Below the pieces are notes generated by a model that saw nothing but the letters and a program-made list of their open reading frames with translations, was not told the DNA's origin and ran no database searches. Below are positions 1-13,723 of a DNA stretch of 64,000 nucleotides, piece after piece (the stretch's first letter is position 1; each line of letters opens with the position of its first letter). Source of the DNA: Drosophila persimilis (lineage: Eukaryota; Arthropoda; Insecta; Diptera; Drosophilidae); the NCBI RefSeq assembly GCF_003286085.1, contig NW_020825298.1, positions 7,626,001 through 7,690,000 on the forward strand. Direction: 5' to 3'. The position numbers were made by a program, and so were the translations under genes.

Positions 1-354
1 GTTGTTGTTGTTGTTGGTAGTGCAAAAAAATACAACAAATACAAATAAAATAAAGAAAAATCAAAATGAGACAAACAGGCAACGGCGGAGTCAAGTCGAA
101 TCGCATTGCGGGTTTCGGAATCGAAAGAGATCGCGAATGGAACTGCAGATTAGATGAATGTAGATTGTGGAGAGACTTGAAGGCCATTCCACAACTGAGC
201 TGATTGAATGACTGCCCGACTGATGGACTGACGTACTGAATGAATGACTGACTGACTCGCGTCGACTTGTTGCGTCTTAATGGCAGCTGGCTGGGCCGTC
301 AGTCTGTCGACTTGAAATTGTAACGCTAATTTCCAACTTCGTATGGTATTTGTA

Positions 355-356
355 TC

Positions 357-388
<32 letters not shown>
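355..388. repeat. TCTA tetranucleotide microsatellite
   Basis: About eight uninterrupted copies of TCTA. Simple repeat with no coding meaning, although it opens a frame of YLSI repeats on the plus strand. Confidence 0.95.
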
Positions 389-389
<1 letters not shown>

Positions 390-1389
390 TCGATCTGTTA
401 ATGTATCTCTATCTTTATAGAGGCATGTGTGCATCGTGTGTCTTTCGTGCCTTTGATTTGTTAATTGCATTTGTTCTTGAAACACCTCCCCCCCCTCTCC
501 ACCCCCCACCCCTTGTGATTGACACTTTCAATTGTAATTTGCAATTTGTGCAAATGCAAATGCAAAAAAAAAAAATTTTAATTAGCCCGCGAATGCATTT
601 TGTTTCTTTGGCGGAAATTCAAATCAATTGTCAGGCAAAAAAAAAAAAAAAAACTTTGCTTTTGCTTCGATTGTTGTTGTGTCGTCCACACCCTTCTCAG
701 TGTGCAACGTGTGGCAGGCATAATAAAATACCTACATTTAAGCAGTAACTAATCGAGCAGGGCACCTTCTCCTTCGTGCGTGTGTGCAAAAAAAAAATAT
801 ATAAACTTCAACGTTTCGCCGCGGCCAATGACCAGACAATGACCCACCAGCGAACGCCATTAGCATTATCATCGTTCGCTCTGGGTCTCGAGCTCGAGCT
901 CGGGCTTGGTCTCGGGCTTCAGGCTCGGACCCAAAGCAAAGCCCGAACCGCAGACGAAACGGACAGCAGACGATGGCGACAAACGACGACAGCAGACGAT
1001 GGCGACAAGCGGCAATAAAAATTATTAACATTTAAGCGCAGCTTTTGGCGAATGAGCCACACACAGAGATAGAGGCAGAGCGACAGCGACAGCGACATCG
1101 AGGGAGAGGCGGAGAGTTAGCAAAAGGAGATTGCAAACGGTGAAGACAGAGACGGAAACAGCTTCGGAGACCCAGACCGTCAAACACCCGCTTGACCAAA
1201 TACCAAATACCGTCAGCACCAACACCGTACCCCACACCACCAGCGCACAGTGGTCTCAGGCACTGGGGAAAAGTGTTAAGTACATACGCACCCAAATGGG
1301 TGGAAAATGAAAAGATCTACAGAAGCGGTTTGGTTTATCTCTCCATTTTATGAGTTTGAGGGGAAAGTTTAAGGACTCTAACTATGTGA

Positions 1390-1500
1390 GTAAACGTTTA
1401 AGGTGAGCTTTAACCAACGTTAAAGGTGATGTTAAGCTACGTTTGTACTCTTAAGGTGAGCTTAAACAAAGTTTAAGTTTTAAGTCTGCTTCAACTAGAT
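1390..1500. repeat. Degenerate tandem repeat, roughly 25-30 bp period
   Basis: The words TTTAAGGTGAGCTT, TTAAAGGTGATGTTAAGC, TTAAGGTGAGCTTAAAC and TTTAAGTTTTAAG follow each other, separated by ACGTT-like spacers. They look like decayed copies of one unit. No coding potential. Confidence 0.5.
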
Positions 1501-3434
1501 TTCGGTGTGGAATTGTCTTTAAAATTTTCGAAATCAAGCCATTTTAACTCCATAATTGTAGATCATACGTTAAAACTTGGTTTCAACAAGGTATATGGGA
1601 CGGAAATAACACCCCCGGACTGCAAATCACCTCTGATTTGAAAAGTTAATATTATTATTTATTAAACAAAATTCAACGAACATTTATCTCTCAATTATAC
1701 AAAATTAATCACAGAAACAAACCATTACGCCAACAGATTCTTTTCGCGTTTAACTAAACAATTAACACATATATGATTTTTCTGTGAATTTGCAGATTTT
1801 TGAAACCACTGTGACTGGCCACACGATTCATCATTCACACCGTCGTCATCATCAACACTTTATGACCACTTTGAGACACATGTGGCTAGCCGGGGGCCAA
1901 ATACTACAGATACATGCATACAAAGATACAAATAGTACGAGTATCTATCGGATACACACACACAGAGAAGAATAAAGAGACAAACAATTTGGGTTACTAA
2001 AACACACAGACAAAAGCGACACGGCCAAAACGAAATGGCCAAAAAGCGGAACTTGTAATTTCAATTCGTGTATTTCACGTTTAGCGAGCGTGGCTTTTTG
2101 CGCGCGAGAGGTGTTTGCTTTAGTCGCTGTTACTACTTTAGTTAGTGACCGGCTGTCCGAAAGGAAGATACTGGGGGAGAGAGAGAGAGAGAGAGATACT
2201 TAATGAGATATATTTTCCCCATGTGCCCGCTGCTTGTCCCACGGCCCAATTGCAAAAACTAATTGCAAACGCGCTTCAAGCCGACACAGAGCCAGCCCCT
2301 GCCGTGACATCTCAGAGAGAGTGGAGAGAGATGCGATGCACTTGACTGCAAATAATGGCACACGACACATGGTCATCCAGTGTTCCAGGGAGGGACGGAG
2401 TGACTATCTGTGCAACATGTTGCCAGAATGAATTAAATTATTCAAATCCGCAAGCATCGAGAAGCAACGCAACAATGTTTGGCTTAATCCAAGGCATTTA
2501 TCTTGTCCCAAAGCAATGTCAACATAACAATTTTTAGTACCTCTTCAAATAGAGGATGGTTACGCGTTGGGGTATGCTCTGACAGAGGAAGGATTGTGTA
2601 TTTAGATCACTTATATCTTCGGGTATAAAAGTTTGAGTTTTAGGCCTCGACATTAAGATACCCGAGACTATTCTCAGATTTTAAGAAGGCAGTAATATTT
2701 CTATAGAGGCACACGTGGCTCGACACCAAGATAACCGGTACTATTACACATCAACTTTCAAGGATATGAGTCTCATTTTTAGTGAGTATTAAAGGGAAGG
2801 AACACAAATAGCTATAGATATGACTAGTATTGAAAATTTCCCTTATTATTCCTCTCATTTTCAAAGTATTCCTTGAACAAAACCTACTTGAATCATTCTA
2901 CAATTAAAAGATTATATATGAAATTCATATAAGTCTCTGTTTGCTCCTCAACAGGTATCCTCATAGTCTCTACACGAATCATAGGCCTGTTCCTTTCTTG
3001 TTGCTTATCTAATTGCAACATTTTGCTGCAGCAACATTGCCCCAAGCGAGCAGGTGTTTTGCCAGTTGAAGTCTCCTTTAGCGACGACTTTTATCGTGTC
3101 TCTGGCTCTGTCTCTGGCTCTGTCACTGACTCTGGGGCTTTTGCCTTAATTTGACTAGACTTACGCATTTAGAACCGGAAATGTAGCAGCCGAGTGTCAT
3201 TTTGTGCAAATCACACACACAAAAGTCGACAGGCAAAAGGCCCACAGAGTGGCGGAAGACTGTTCGAGAGAGAAGTACGTTCTGTTCTTCTCCGAGTTGG
3301 CTGAATAAATCCACACACGATCTGGCATAGATGAATGACTTGAGAGAAGACCCCTGCCTCTGGAGTGGAGTGTAGTGGAGTGGAGTCCGTTGCATACCAT
3401 ACTTTAGTTTTTCCAGCAATTGTTTATCCATTGT

Positions 3435-3475
3435 ACATACCTGCAATCGAGAGGGGAACGAGAGGAGAAACGAGA
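3435..3475 (-). promoter_or_regulatory. Candidate recursive splice site (ratchet point)
   Basis: Read on the minus strand, a pyrimidine-rich tract of about 30 bases (3442-3471, mostly C and T) ends in TTGCAG and is followed at once by GTATGT, giving an acceptor fused to a donor at 3441/3440. Fly introns longer than about 10 kb are often removed stepwise through such zero-length exons. The site is on the Snoo strand and about 20.4 kb beyond the Snoo donor. It could instead be the acceptor of a tiny real exon that begins with GTATGT. Confidence 0.5.
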
Positions 3476-4947
3476 ATTAGTATACAGGTGATTTAGTATA
3501 ATGTTCTGCCGCTGCGACCGCTCCGGCCGCTGCTGCTGCGTGTTTTTGTATCGTAACAAGTGAATAACAATTAACATTATAATGTCTGATGTCTCGATGT
3601 AGCAGCTCTACAAATTATGGTGTTCAGTGCTGTGTGCGCAAGACCTCTGCTTATTACGGAGTGTGTGTGGATTAGCATACAACTTGTGCTAAGAGGAGGG
3701 AACCTCCAAGAGATGTCTTAATAGAATGAATCTTCGGCGGAAGGTAACACTCAAAAATATTCAAAAGAACGCTCCCAAAAGAGATTGTAGAGTCAGAGCG
3801 AGTTCTTGAGTGATCCTCTAATATCTATTTGATATTCTGCTGTATTGGAATATCCCCCCATATATCTGTGGTATACAATCGCATAACTAACCTATCATAC
3901 ACGATGTATTGCCCTTGGGGAGACCTTCAAACTAAATACCCAATAGTTCTGCCTATCTAACAAACTTATTAGATAATGGAGTGCCATGTTTACATCGATT
4001 GATTGATTGTTATTAACCACGTTGTTTTTTAGAATTTACTACGCAACTCTTTTAACGAACTGTTATCCGACTCTTATCGTAATAACGCGTGGAAATAGTA
4101 AACTTTGAATGGAGCATTAGAGGGTATGTCATTCATAGATGTATCTCCATTTCTTGCACTTAGTTTGCTTCATTCCTATAAAACACTTTTTTATATTGCT
4201 TGTCCCGTACTTGTCCAAATAATGGGTTTAGCTAATACCGGACTCTCAAACGCTGGTATTTGGCTTTACTATTCAAGTTTTTCCAACACTAATTCTTTAC
4301 AGTTAAATCCACTTTTCCAACACTCATTTTTCTTTTGTATTATTTTCGTCACTTCTTCAACTTCTTTTCCTCGAACTCCCCATTTCATGCCTTATTGCAA
4401 CAGTTGATCTTTGGCCTTTTCGGTACACTCCACTAAGCTCATGCCCCACATCCCATCGCCATTCCATGTGCAACCCTTCCCCAGCCCCTCCCCTCCCCCT
4501 GCCGTAATACACGCGCCCAAAAGTAGACACGCATAATTAGTTTTTAATGCTTTCGAGCTGCGAGAGTTGTCATCATCGGGGCATGGAGAACGAGAACATG
4601 AACGATAGAACGATGCCAGACGACGACACGACCATCGTAATGCGCCTCATTTGAGAGGCGATACTCCCACACCCCCCACTTCGGCGTCTATGAATGGAAG
4701 GGAGGGAGGTAGGGAAAGTCTGGCAGCAAGTGCTTTGAAAGCAGAGGAAGGGAAACTCTGACACCCAATGCTGGCTGACATTTGGCGTTGACCTCAACGG
4801 CAGTCGGTCGTTTGGGACAGGCGCTCGACATTTGTCAATGAGTGGGGCAATGAAATATGGATTAAAGTCTTTTTCCGAAGACCCTATACCCCATACCCTC
4901 TCTAAGAACCCAAATACCCCCCTGGAAACACAATTAGCTCTTGAAGA

Positions 4948-4987
4948 AGGCGACGACGACGACGACGACTACGACAACGCCGACGAT
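4948..4987. repeat. GAC trinucleotide tract
   Basis: Runs of GAC/GACGAC with a few substitutions; the plus-strand frame reads poly-Asp. Simple-sequence DNA. Confidence 0.7.
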
Positions 4988-7900
4988 GTCGAGTTCTATG
5001 CGGATGTCGTCAGCGCGAAATGTGTGTGCCCCAAAGAGAGAGAGACGGCGAAAAACAAGTGTTATCAGCGGCCCCCAACAAATACAACAACAATAAAGTG
5101 AGCGAGAGGGAGCCACACAGTAGATATGGCGCTAATATTCTTATCAGAGAAAAAAAAACAACAACAGCAGCAGAATAAAATTTAGAAAAATTAACAAGTG
5201 GCGACAGACGTCGCGACGTAGCAGACAAGACACAAAAACTGTTACGATTATAAATAAATATACAAAAAAAAAAACTTTAGTAAAAAGGAATAAACAAAAG
5301 CAAAAGAGAAAGGAAAACAAAAGCAAAATAAATACAGAAACAAACACAGAAAACTCAAGCGATAAGCAGCAAAGTCAATGAAACACACAGAAATAAAACA
5401 GCACTTAAAACAAAAACAAAAAACCAAAAATAATAACCAAATGAAATAAAAAATAAATAATACAAAAATTGAGAGAACAGTGAGAGACCAGACCTGGGGC
5501 AAATAATTAAGCAGACGATTATTTGTACAGACATACATACATACATACATATGAATACAGTGATGTCTCTCTCATTAAATAATCTGCCAAGCTCAAGGTC
5601 TTATAAACAAAATGAAAGTTCAAATGTTCTTTTAAAATTTCAAACTTCTTTCAGACTCTAGGGTTTGAGGTCGTTGCAGATGTTTCCCTTGGCCCATTCT
5701 TCAATTAAATTATTATAAGAAATGATTTTTCTTAAATACCCATAGATGTTATTGATTTGATTGGGAGCAGCACTTATTTCTAGAGGTAACAAACTACAGA
5801 ATTTAACTTGAGATCATTACTGCTTATATGTTTTGGAAACCTAACGTTTTCCAGATGTTTGCGAAACATCTTTCTATCAACTATTTCCACTATAAACTAT
5901 ATACAATACATATGTACATATATACCTAGAGTATATCGGACTTTAGATATACACAGTCTGAAGGCGTAGCTGAGGTTCTCTCAATCTTCGTTTAACCATT
6001 TAGAACTGTTTTGAACTTTCATCAATAAATGTATCGGAGGTATCGATACCCAATTATTTAAGAACAATTTCTTTATTTTCGATTTTCACGATTTTTCCTA
6101 AAAAACCTTTAAAGCCACTTTTCTTCCGGAATGCTTCAATTTATTTCCTACTCCTGAGATTGAGAGATTTCTTAGAGAACATCTTCTACTTTTTCATTTG
6201 ATGAATTACTCGCTGTGATTGTCTATTCAAGCAGAGTTTCACTGTATCTGAATACACATACATATGTACTTATATTAGTTTTCACACATATTTAAATATT
6301 TACTCCCTATTTATATACATATGTATACATATATATTTTAATAGAGCTTGCACAAAAAACAACATCTCGATCTAAGGAAAATAAAGAGATAGACTCACAC
6401 AGTGAAGGAGAGAGGGAGAGATAGGAAGATAGATAGAGACAGAGATAGGCAGAGAGTAAGACAGAAAGAGAGGGGTGGGTCGGAAAGAGACAGAGGACTA
6501 AGAAAGAAAGAGAGAGAGAGGGACAGAATCAGAGGTAGCGATACGACTAGCGGACAAGTGCAAATCAAATAAAAGCCAAAGCAATGACAGTATAAAAATG
6601 TATAAAAATTATTGGCGCTTCGCCAATTGTTAGCCACAACAACAACAGCAAAAAAGCAATAACAATATGCGAGGCGTCAACGAGAAGAAGTCGTCGTGAA
6701 TTGAACGAACGGTAAACGAGCGAAGTGTAGGCAAATGACAGAAGAAATGCCAACAACAGCAACAATTTCAATCCAAAGCAAATGAAACGCCAAAGAGAAG
6801 AGCAATAAAAGAGAAGCGGCAGCAGCAAGAAAAAACTATTACAAGATGATAAAAGATGAATGGCAGAATAGAGAGAGGGAGAGGATGAGACGAGGACCAG
6901 GACAAAAGCAGAGATAGGAGCAAGAAAAGAGAGCGAGCTTATAGCGGAAAATTGTAGAATTATAGCAGAACAGAAGATCAATAGAGTTAAGGAGGAGCTG
7001 TGAAAGAAGAGATACGATACAAGAGCAGACACTTTTCAGACTCTTGGTACAGTCACCACTTTAAATCGGAGATCAGGCATAGTGTGACCAGAGTTCAAGA
7101 GACGATAGACGCGTGAAGTATGAAATAGTATAGCTAAAGGTCTTAAACTGTCCCAAGAGAGGTAGGAACATCTCGAAGAACGGCACAAAAAAGAACCTGG
7201 TGTGACTAGAAGAAAATGGTGTGATATTCAGTAAACAGCTGGGTGACAGAGTAGTGAGCTGACAGTGGTGGATAATGACAAAAGTGTACCAGAGATTGTA
7301 CAACGGCAGATTGTGAGTGAGAAAGTGAGTTAGAGAAAAGAGAGTCGACAGTGGAATAACAGATATCGATGCCTATATCGTATCGGAAGCCTGTAGTGCG
7401 ACCACGTTATGGAAGAGAACCATAAACAGGGCTAAAAAGATAACAGAAGCAGACACTCAGCAGACAGCAGACAGGGGCAGACAGCACAGCAGCAGATATT
7501 TATGTATTAACCAGCGTCAGAGGCCAAGCCTAAGCAGAGAGCAGAGAAAACATTAACGGAACGCCTTTCTCCTCCTTCTTCTCCCTGGTATACATATCAA
7601 CGCATCTGAGTGAAAAACCCGAGAGTAAAATGCTTTAATTAAAATTGTCTTAAATTATAATTTATGTCGGCGGCATTAATTCGCAGGCGTCGTAGTCGCC
7701 GCTGTCTGCGTTGCTGTTCCGACTAATTCACAGCTTTGCCACAGTCAGAGTATCTCACAGATACAATTGTACAGCAGATACATGCATAGATACAGATACA
7801 TATGTAGCTGCTAGCTACGCAGCAAAATGTCTTCCGATCAAATGTTCTTTAAAATATTTGAAAAATTCTATAAATTAAAATTTATGAGAAGCCAAAAGTC

Positions 7901-8065
7901 TTAAAGCCAATTAGGAATCAGGGCAACCCTGGTTTCTAGTTGTGAAAGGCAATCCTGATTCTAACCGCCTTCTTATTTCTAGTAAGAATTGAAATATCTT
8001 TGACAAAGATATCAAAAATTAAATTGTAATTCTAGTCCTGGATCCGTGGTATATTTTAATGACCT

Positions 8066-8137
8066 GGCAACCATGATTGCTGTAATGTAATGCTTGGCAA
8101 CCCTGATTGCTGTAATGTAATGCCTGGCAACCCTGAT
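8066..8137. repeat. 30-bp minisatellite, 2.4 copies
   Basis: A 30-bp unit beginning GGCAACCCTGATTGCTG is repeated at 8066, 8096 and (partly) 8126, with only single-base differences. Diverged relatives sharing GGCAAYCCTGRTT occur just upstream at about 7921-7965, so the array grew from a local motif. Confidence 0.85.
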
Positions 8138-8774
8138 GATAACCTCAAACATATAAAAAAAAAGGGATTTTCTGTTAAAGAAGAGGAGAAAAGAAGTAGA
8201 GGAGGCCAGGAAGAAGAGGAATGGCCCGCCAGAGTACAACGCACTGATGACGACTCCGAAACGCATTGTCATTGAAAGGAACTTGAGGCAGGGCGCAGCA
8301 GCAGCACTACAACAATGGCCCCAGATCCCCGACCGCTGGACTGAAAGGAGGATGGTGGGTCGGTCACACACACAACACGAAGGAGCACAACAAAAGGAAG
8401 CAGCAGAAGGCAACAGCAGGACAGGAGCACACCCCGGGGAGGGGGACAGCAGCGGTATATTGAAGGCGGCCAGGGGCAGCGACCGCCGCCTGGCTGTGTG
8501 GCAAAACGAGTTCAACGACGACCGAGAAAACAGTAGAAGAGTGAGGCGAGGGAAGGCAAAGGAATGTGAGGAGAGAGGAGCAGGAGAGACCCACAACAAT
8601 GGTGACGACGACGACGACGATGTCCTGCATTGGTAATGTCTTTAACCTTTCAAGGATATTTCAGGCATTGCCTCATGCCCCATAACCCATGCGCCCCTTC
8701 ACAGCCACTATCCTCTGGCACCCTCTAATATCGAAGAAGATTGGCTTAAAGGAGCTCCCAAACTATGGGGGAAA

Positions 8775-8796
8775 CCCCTGCCCCTGCCCCTGCCCC
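8775..8796. repeat. CCCCTG hexamer repeat
   Basis: About three and a half copies of the hexamer CCCCTG in a row. Confidence 0.85.
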
Positions 8797-11254
8797 AAAA
8801 CGAGGAGCAGGAAGAGCACAACAGTTATTTACAGATCTTATGAGGATAGCCAGAGCCACAGGGAAAATCTAATAAATTACACGAGAGCTGGGAAGATGGT
8901 AGATGGGAGAGAAAAGTTGATGAACTCTGAAGGGAAAATGGGGGAAGGGTTGCGCCCCAGATTGGGGTAGGTTTCAGAGGGGTTCAAGCACAGGGGTTAC
9001 GCACATTTTCCACACATTTTTCCCCCATCAAAGCAGAAGCAACAGAAGCTCCCTGTCTATTAGAAAAATGATATAATGGCAGTGTCTTAAGTACACACTG
9101 AAAAACTTTACATAACAAGCAACCCCCAATCCCCCGTCTGTAGGGAGACTGTTCCAAGGTGTTGCTTTGTCTCTGGACCATCCCATGCGCCACACGCACT
9201 TTTTCATACGCAATTTACTTTACTTTTGTTCGTCCTTGTGTTCCTTTGGGGTTGGCTTTTGTGGTCAAAGGATAGAAAGACATACATATCTGTAAGAAGG
9301 GTTGTTTGGGGGGCAACATTATGGCTCATTAAAAATTAGCTTTAGATCTTTACAGACGCTATCTATCGGTCCGCACACAAAAACACTAATCTTCCTATAT
9401 CTATAAAGATTATTTCCTCTGGCATAAATTTGATTTATCATTTTCTTGTGTATTTTTAAACGACGAGACTAGACCCGATGACAACGATGTCGGCTAATTG
9501 TCGCTGACAGAACGACAGAACAGAACAGAAGAGAACAGAAAAGGCAGCTCTGGCGACAGACTGTACTTGTATGAAGTGTATGATATGGAAACTTTTCCTG
9601 AATTGATGATGGATTCCAGCCAAGAATCTTCTGTGGAAGTAGAAAATATCTTAAAAGATGAATTGATTGTATAGTTTACGGCTATACAAAAAGCTATATG
9701 TGATAGAAATTTTACTGTCTTTTTCGTTCTAAATAATTGAATTATCAATGCATTGCGAAATTTCCAAAACAATCTCCATTTTCATTCCACTCTTGTACTG
9801 GATTTAGGCCTCTCACTAAGAGAGAATTTTGGGGCATTGAGATCTCAACACTAACGACTATTGGAATTTGGGAACTGCTTCTTTAAAAACCTGAACCAAT
9901 AATCCCCCTATCCTACCCTCTCCCTGCTACCCTCTTTCTTACAAAAGCATTTCCTCTGGACCTCAAGACCTGCCAAAAAAAAAAATCCCATAAATTACAA
10001 AATATCCAACTTGTTTGCACTTTCATTTATTTATTTTTTTCTATATTTTTTTATAAAAGTATTTTTGGAAAAACTACACAAAAAAAAAACTGTGTGGCGT
10101 GCCCCCGCAGTAAGATTTGTTTGTCGCTTGTCGTCGAAAGAAACTGTTTTTTTTTTCGGTTGGGAAGAAATTTCAAAAAAACAAAAATTAAACAAGAAAA
10201 AAAATGAAAGAATTTTTCTGCCGTAAATTTCAAGAGAATTTTGCATGAGTCGTGAAACGGATTTTCAATTGGGTTTTGGCAGGGGGGTAAGGTGATTGTT
10301 TTTTCTGTGGCAAGGTGACTGACTCATCTGTCCTCTTCACGCCCCCCTCTAACCCTCCTCTCGGTGTGTGTGTCTGTGTGGAAAACTCTTATGAATGACA
10401 ACAATTTGCGGCGTAATTAACTTGAAAATGCGAAAAACGGAATGGAAAATTGCTTGGCCATGGGTATGGGTCCCTCTCGCACTTTTTGGTTCCCCTTGGC
10501 CAACATTTTTCCTCTACTGGCCATTGGCTGTCACCCCCCACCCTGCACCCGTCACCACCTATCCCCCCGTGCCCTGGTCTGCCACTGCTATTTTGCTGCC
10601 ACACACTGATGTTTGTGCCTCTTATTCTTAGTGGGTCAAATGCGTTAAGTTTCGAGAGTCAACCTTAGAGCAAGAATTGGCGGCGCGCATGGCCAGAACC
10701 ACTTAAAATATTTAACCAAAAATTCATTGGCCTACGCTCTATCTCTCTCTCGCTCTCTGAATGTCTTCCTGTCTCACTCTCCCTCTCTCTCCCTCTTTTG
10801 TTGGCCAAAATGCTTGCATAACTCGCGTTGCAGACACAAATGGCCCGAAACAGACGACAGCGAAAGACATCGGACCAGACAGCGAACGCACATCAAACAG
10901 CTGCAACATTCTACGAAAACGGCGGAGAGGAGGGACGACAAGTTGAGGAGGGGCCGCAAGGGGGGAAGGTGAAAGAGGGGCTTGCACTGCGAAGGCGTTG
11001 ACTCAAATCCGTGGCAGACAATTTCCATGCCATTCCGCCTTTTTAAGGTCATGGCGCACACACAGAGAGACTCGACGACTCAACTGCCACGCTGCCACGC
11101 CGCTGCTGTTGCTGTTGCCTCTGCTGCAATTGGCATAATTGAGGCGCACAGTAGGCAGGCGATTGTCTGGGCGTGGCAGCAGCAAAAATGAAAGAAACGT
11201 AGCGTTTGTGGCAATGCCAACAAGTTGCAATTGCCGAAGTTTAACAAGAAGTTC

Positions 11255-11285
11255 GCCTGCCTGCCTGCCTGCCTGCCTGCCTGCC
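11255..11285. repeat. GCCT tetranucleotide microsatellite
   Basis: Nearly eight perfect copies of GCCT. Next to it lies a CAG/GCTGTT-rich stretch (11100-11200). Confidence 0.95.
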
Positions 11286-11459
11286 ACAACGAAATTGAAC
11301 TTGTTGCAGTCTATATTTTGTTTGTGGCAGTGGCAGTGTGGCAGCATTAACAACTTTGGCAGAAATGATGAGCACGATAGGGGAATGGAAAGCAGCAGCA
11401 AAAGGAGGAGGCAGCAGTCATTAATGGTGGCAATATTTTGCATATTTTCTTTAATGGTA

Positions 11460-11580
11460 TCGAAATTTATCGATAAAATTATCGAACATGTGAAATTAGA
11501 TTAAAATTCTCTCACTTTTATGCTGAAAATATTTATCAATAAACGTATAGAAAATCGATAAATGGATTCAAAAAAGTTTA
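11460..11580. promoter_or_regulatory. Cluster of ATCGATA (DRE-like) words
   Basis: A perfect TATCGATA, the binding word of DREF, sits at 11468-11475, with ATCGAA and AATCGATAA nearby. Similar clusters occur at 12820-12960 and 13985-14035. No promoter or exon is visible beside them, so their role is unclear. Confidence 0.35.
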
Positions 11581-13357
11581 GATAAATGTCTTATTCAATT
11601 TTTCGATCAAAGTGTCGTGGGTAATGCTATAATCCTAGAGGAATACTGAATTTATATGTAATAATCTCTCATCCCTCGCGTTGTGATATTTTATTCCCGT
11701 ACTTTAGAGTCTCTCCAAATGACGCCTTGTGGAATTATTTTCCATAATTTGTACATCAATTAATTCTTAAGAACACGATACAGTTCCCCTTTCAGCTTCT
11801 ACCCTGCCAAAATACAAAATAATATTATCATTTCTAATGCAATGAATTGCAATGCCCATCATTTAGAGTAGATCTAATCTACATACATTTAAGACACAAA
11901 TTAGACATCGTTCGCTCTGCAAAATGTTGATACCTGCCTCTCAGACGTTTGTGGAATTTCTTGGAACCCAACGATTGAAACTGTCGTTTTTGGTGTCCTC
12001 AACTTTGAATCTATTTTGTAATTATTCATTATTCATTTGCTGGCCAAAGGGCCATTCAAATGCCAGACAGTCAGTAGAGGCAGAGGCGACAACAAGCTGA
12101 GGCAGAGGCAGACGCAGTGGCAATTAGATGTCCGTTGGCCCCAGACACAAGCCGGTAATAACACCAACAAAAACTACAACAACAGCAGCTACTGCACATT
12201 CAACAACAATACAACAACAGGAACAACAACAACAACCACATACAATGGCAGCTCGTCAATTGCCTGCCTGTCACGTGTAAAAAGTCAATATATTGCACAA
12301 TGCGGCGTCAAGTGCGGCATAGAAGCAGCGCCATGGGTGGAGTAGCAGAAGGGGGGCTCAAAAAAATAGCCAGAGAAAGAGAGAGGTTCGAAAAAGTGGC
12401 AAGAGAAGTGGAATAGTGTGGAAAGAGTAGAAGATGGCAGAAGGGGAAGGGCGGAAATGAAAGGGTTAGACTGAAAAGTGCAGACGAGGAAGTGCATATA
12501 AAAAGGGGAAAGGGGAGTGAGTGCTTGCAGTATCAGGGGCCCAATAAAGAGGTCGCCCGACGACGACGGCGCTGGCCTGCCTGCTGTCTCAACATTTCCG
12601 TAAACAACAGTAAAACCAAAGACAAGAAATGGAAGAACCAAAGAACCAGAGAAACGAACCATGATACCCTAGATATTGATTTCTATGTAAAAAGATATGA
12701 AGCTAGAGTTATTGATTGGAAAATCTTTAGAAAATTTAAACTTAAAACTACAAAATTCGATCTTTTCGATTTTACATAGTTTTTTCAATAGAAAGAGACG
12801 GAATAAGAGAAATTTATAATGACTGCTATCGATCTACAATCGAGGGACTCTGATTGTTGCATCTTTTCCCACATAGAACACAAGAGTTTAATTTGATTTT
12901 TGTAGGAAATGCATTTTCGATAGAAAAGATATGTTCGATCACAAACCGATAGCACTTGGAGTACTACAAGGGGTATAAAGAAATGCTGTAGACTTTTTTC
13001 GGATGGTGATAGAGAGTCGAAGAGAGTGCGAAACTGCGAAGACTAGAGAAAGAGAAAGAGATGGAGAGGAAGAGCGCCACAGCAGACAACGTTTCATTAA
13101 TTTACAGCTACACCACACACATACACACCCATACAACCATTCGCAGTATGCACTCTTACGTGTATTCCCCTACACCTTACGTGATGCATCCACGTCTGTA
13201 GCTCTACCTTCCTCCTCCTCCACCACTTAACCCGAACCCCCTCTCCAACCAATTCAGTAGGGTGTCGTCTTCGTCGCCCTGTCTCGGGTGGCTTCTAATA
13301 TTTCATTAAGCTACGGCCGGCGTGTCGTCTCGTCGCCAGTCGCGTGCCCGTTCCAAC

Positions 13358-13390
13358 AGAGAGAGAGAGAGGGAGAGAGAGAGAGAGAAA
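13358..13390. repeat. GA microsatellite
   Basis: GA dinucleotides interrupted once by a GG. Such tracts are also potential GAGA-factor sites, but no promoter is visible here. Confidence 0.9.
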
Positions 13391-13686
13391 AATAGACCTC
13401 CCCGATAGCGAGAGAGAGAACGGGGTCGGGAGAGGGGGCCGAGTCAGCGGTAATGTCTACGTCATTCCCATCATCATCATCATGATTTAGTGCAACTTTG
13501 TGGAAGGGCAAGAGAGGAGGAGGAGACGAACTGCAGTGGGAAGGTGTGGGGAGGGGGTGTTTTTGGAGGGTTCTTCGAGCTTCGTAGCCACTTTTGAGGT
13601 TATGCGCACAATTTGCGTGCGCGCCAATTAAAACAAGAAAAATAAGCAAAACACACAATAACAGTAAAATAGGTGGAAAAGAGAGC

Positions 13687-13689
<3 letters not shown>

Positions 13690-13719
<30 letters not shown>
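13690..13719. repeat. GA microsatellite
   Basis: Fifteen perfect GA units. Opens RERERE-type frames that are not genes. Confidence 0.95.

Positions 13720-13723
<4 letters not shown>

Noticed and set aside
3123..3446. Possible Snoo exon beginning after TTGCAG at 3441
   Set aside because: The frame MDKQLLEKLKYGMQ lacks coding bias and soon becomes unrelated sequence; the junction fits a recursive site better. A tiny exon remains possible.
6565..7032. Open frame of 155 codons on the minus strand
   Set aside because: Leu/Ser/Phe-rich because the plus strand is GA- and A-rich; no domain or codon bias.
8012..8599. Open frame of 195 codons on the minus strand
   Set aside because: Includes the 30-bp minisatellite and CTC/TCC-rich DNA; no family resemblance and no splice context with Snoo.
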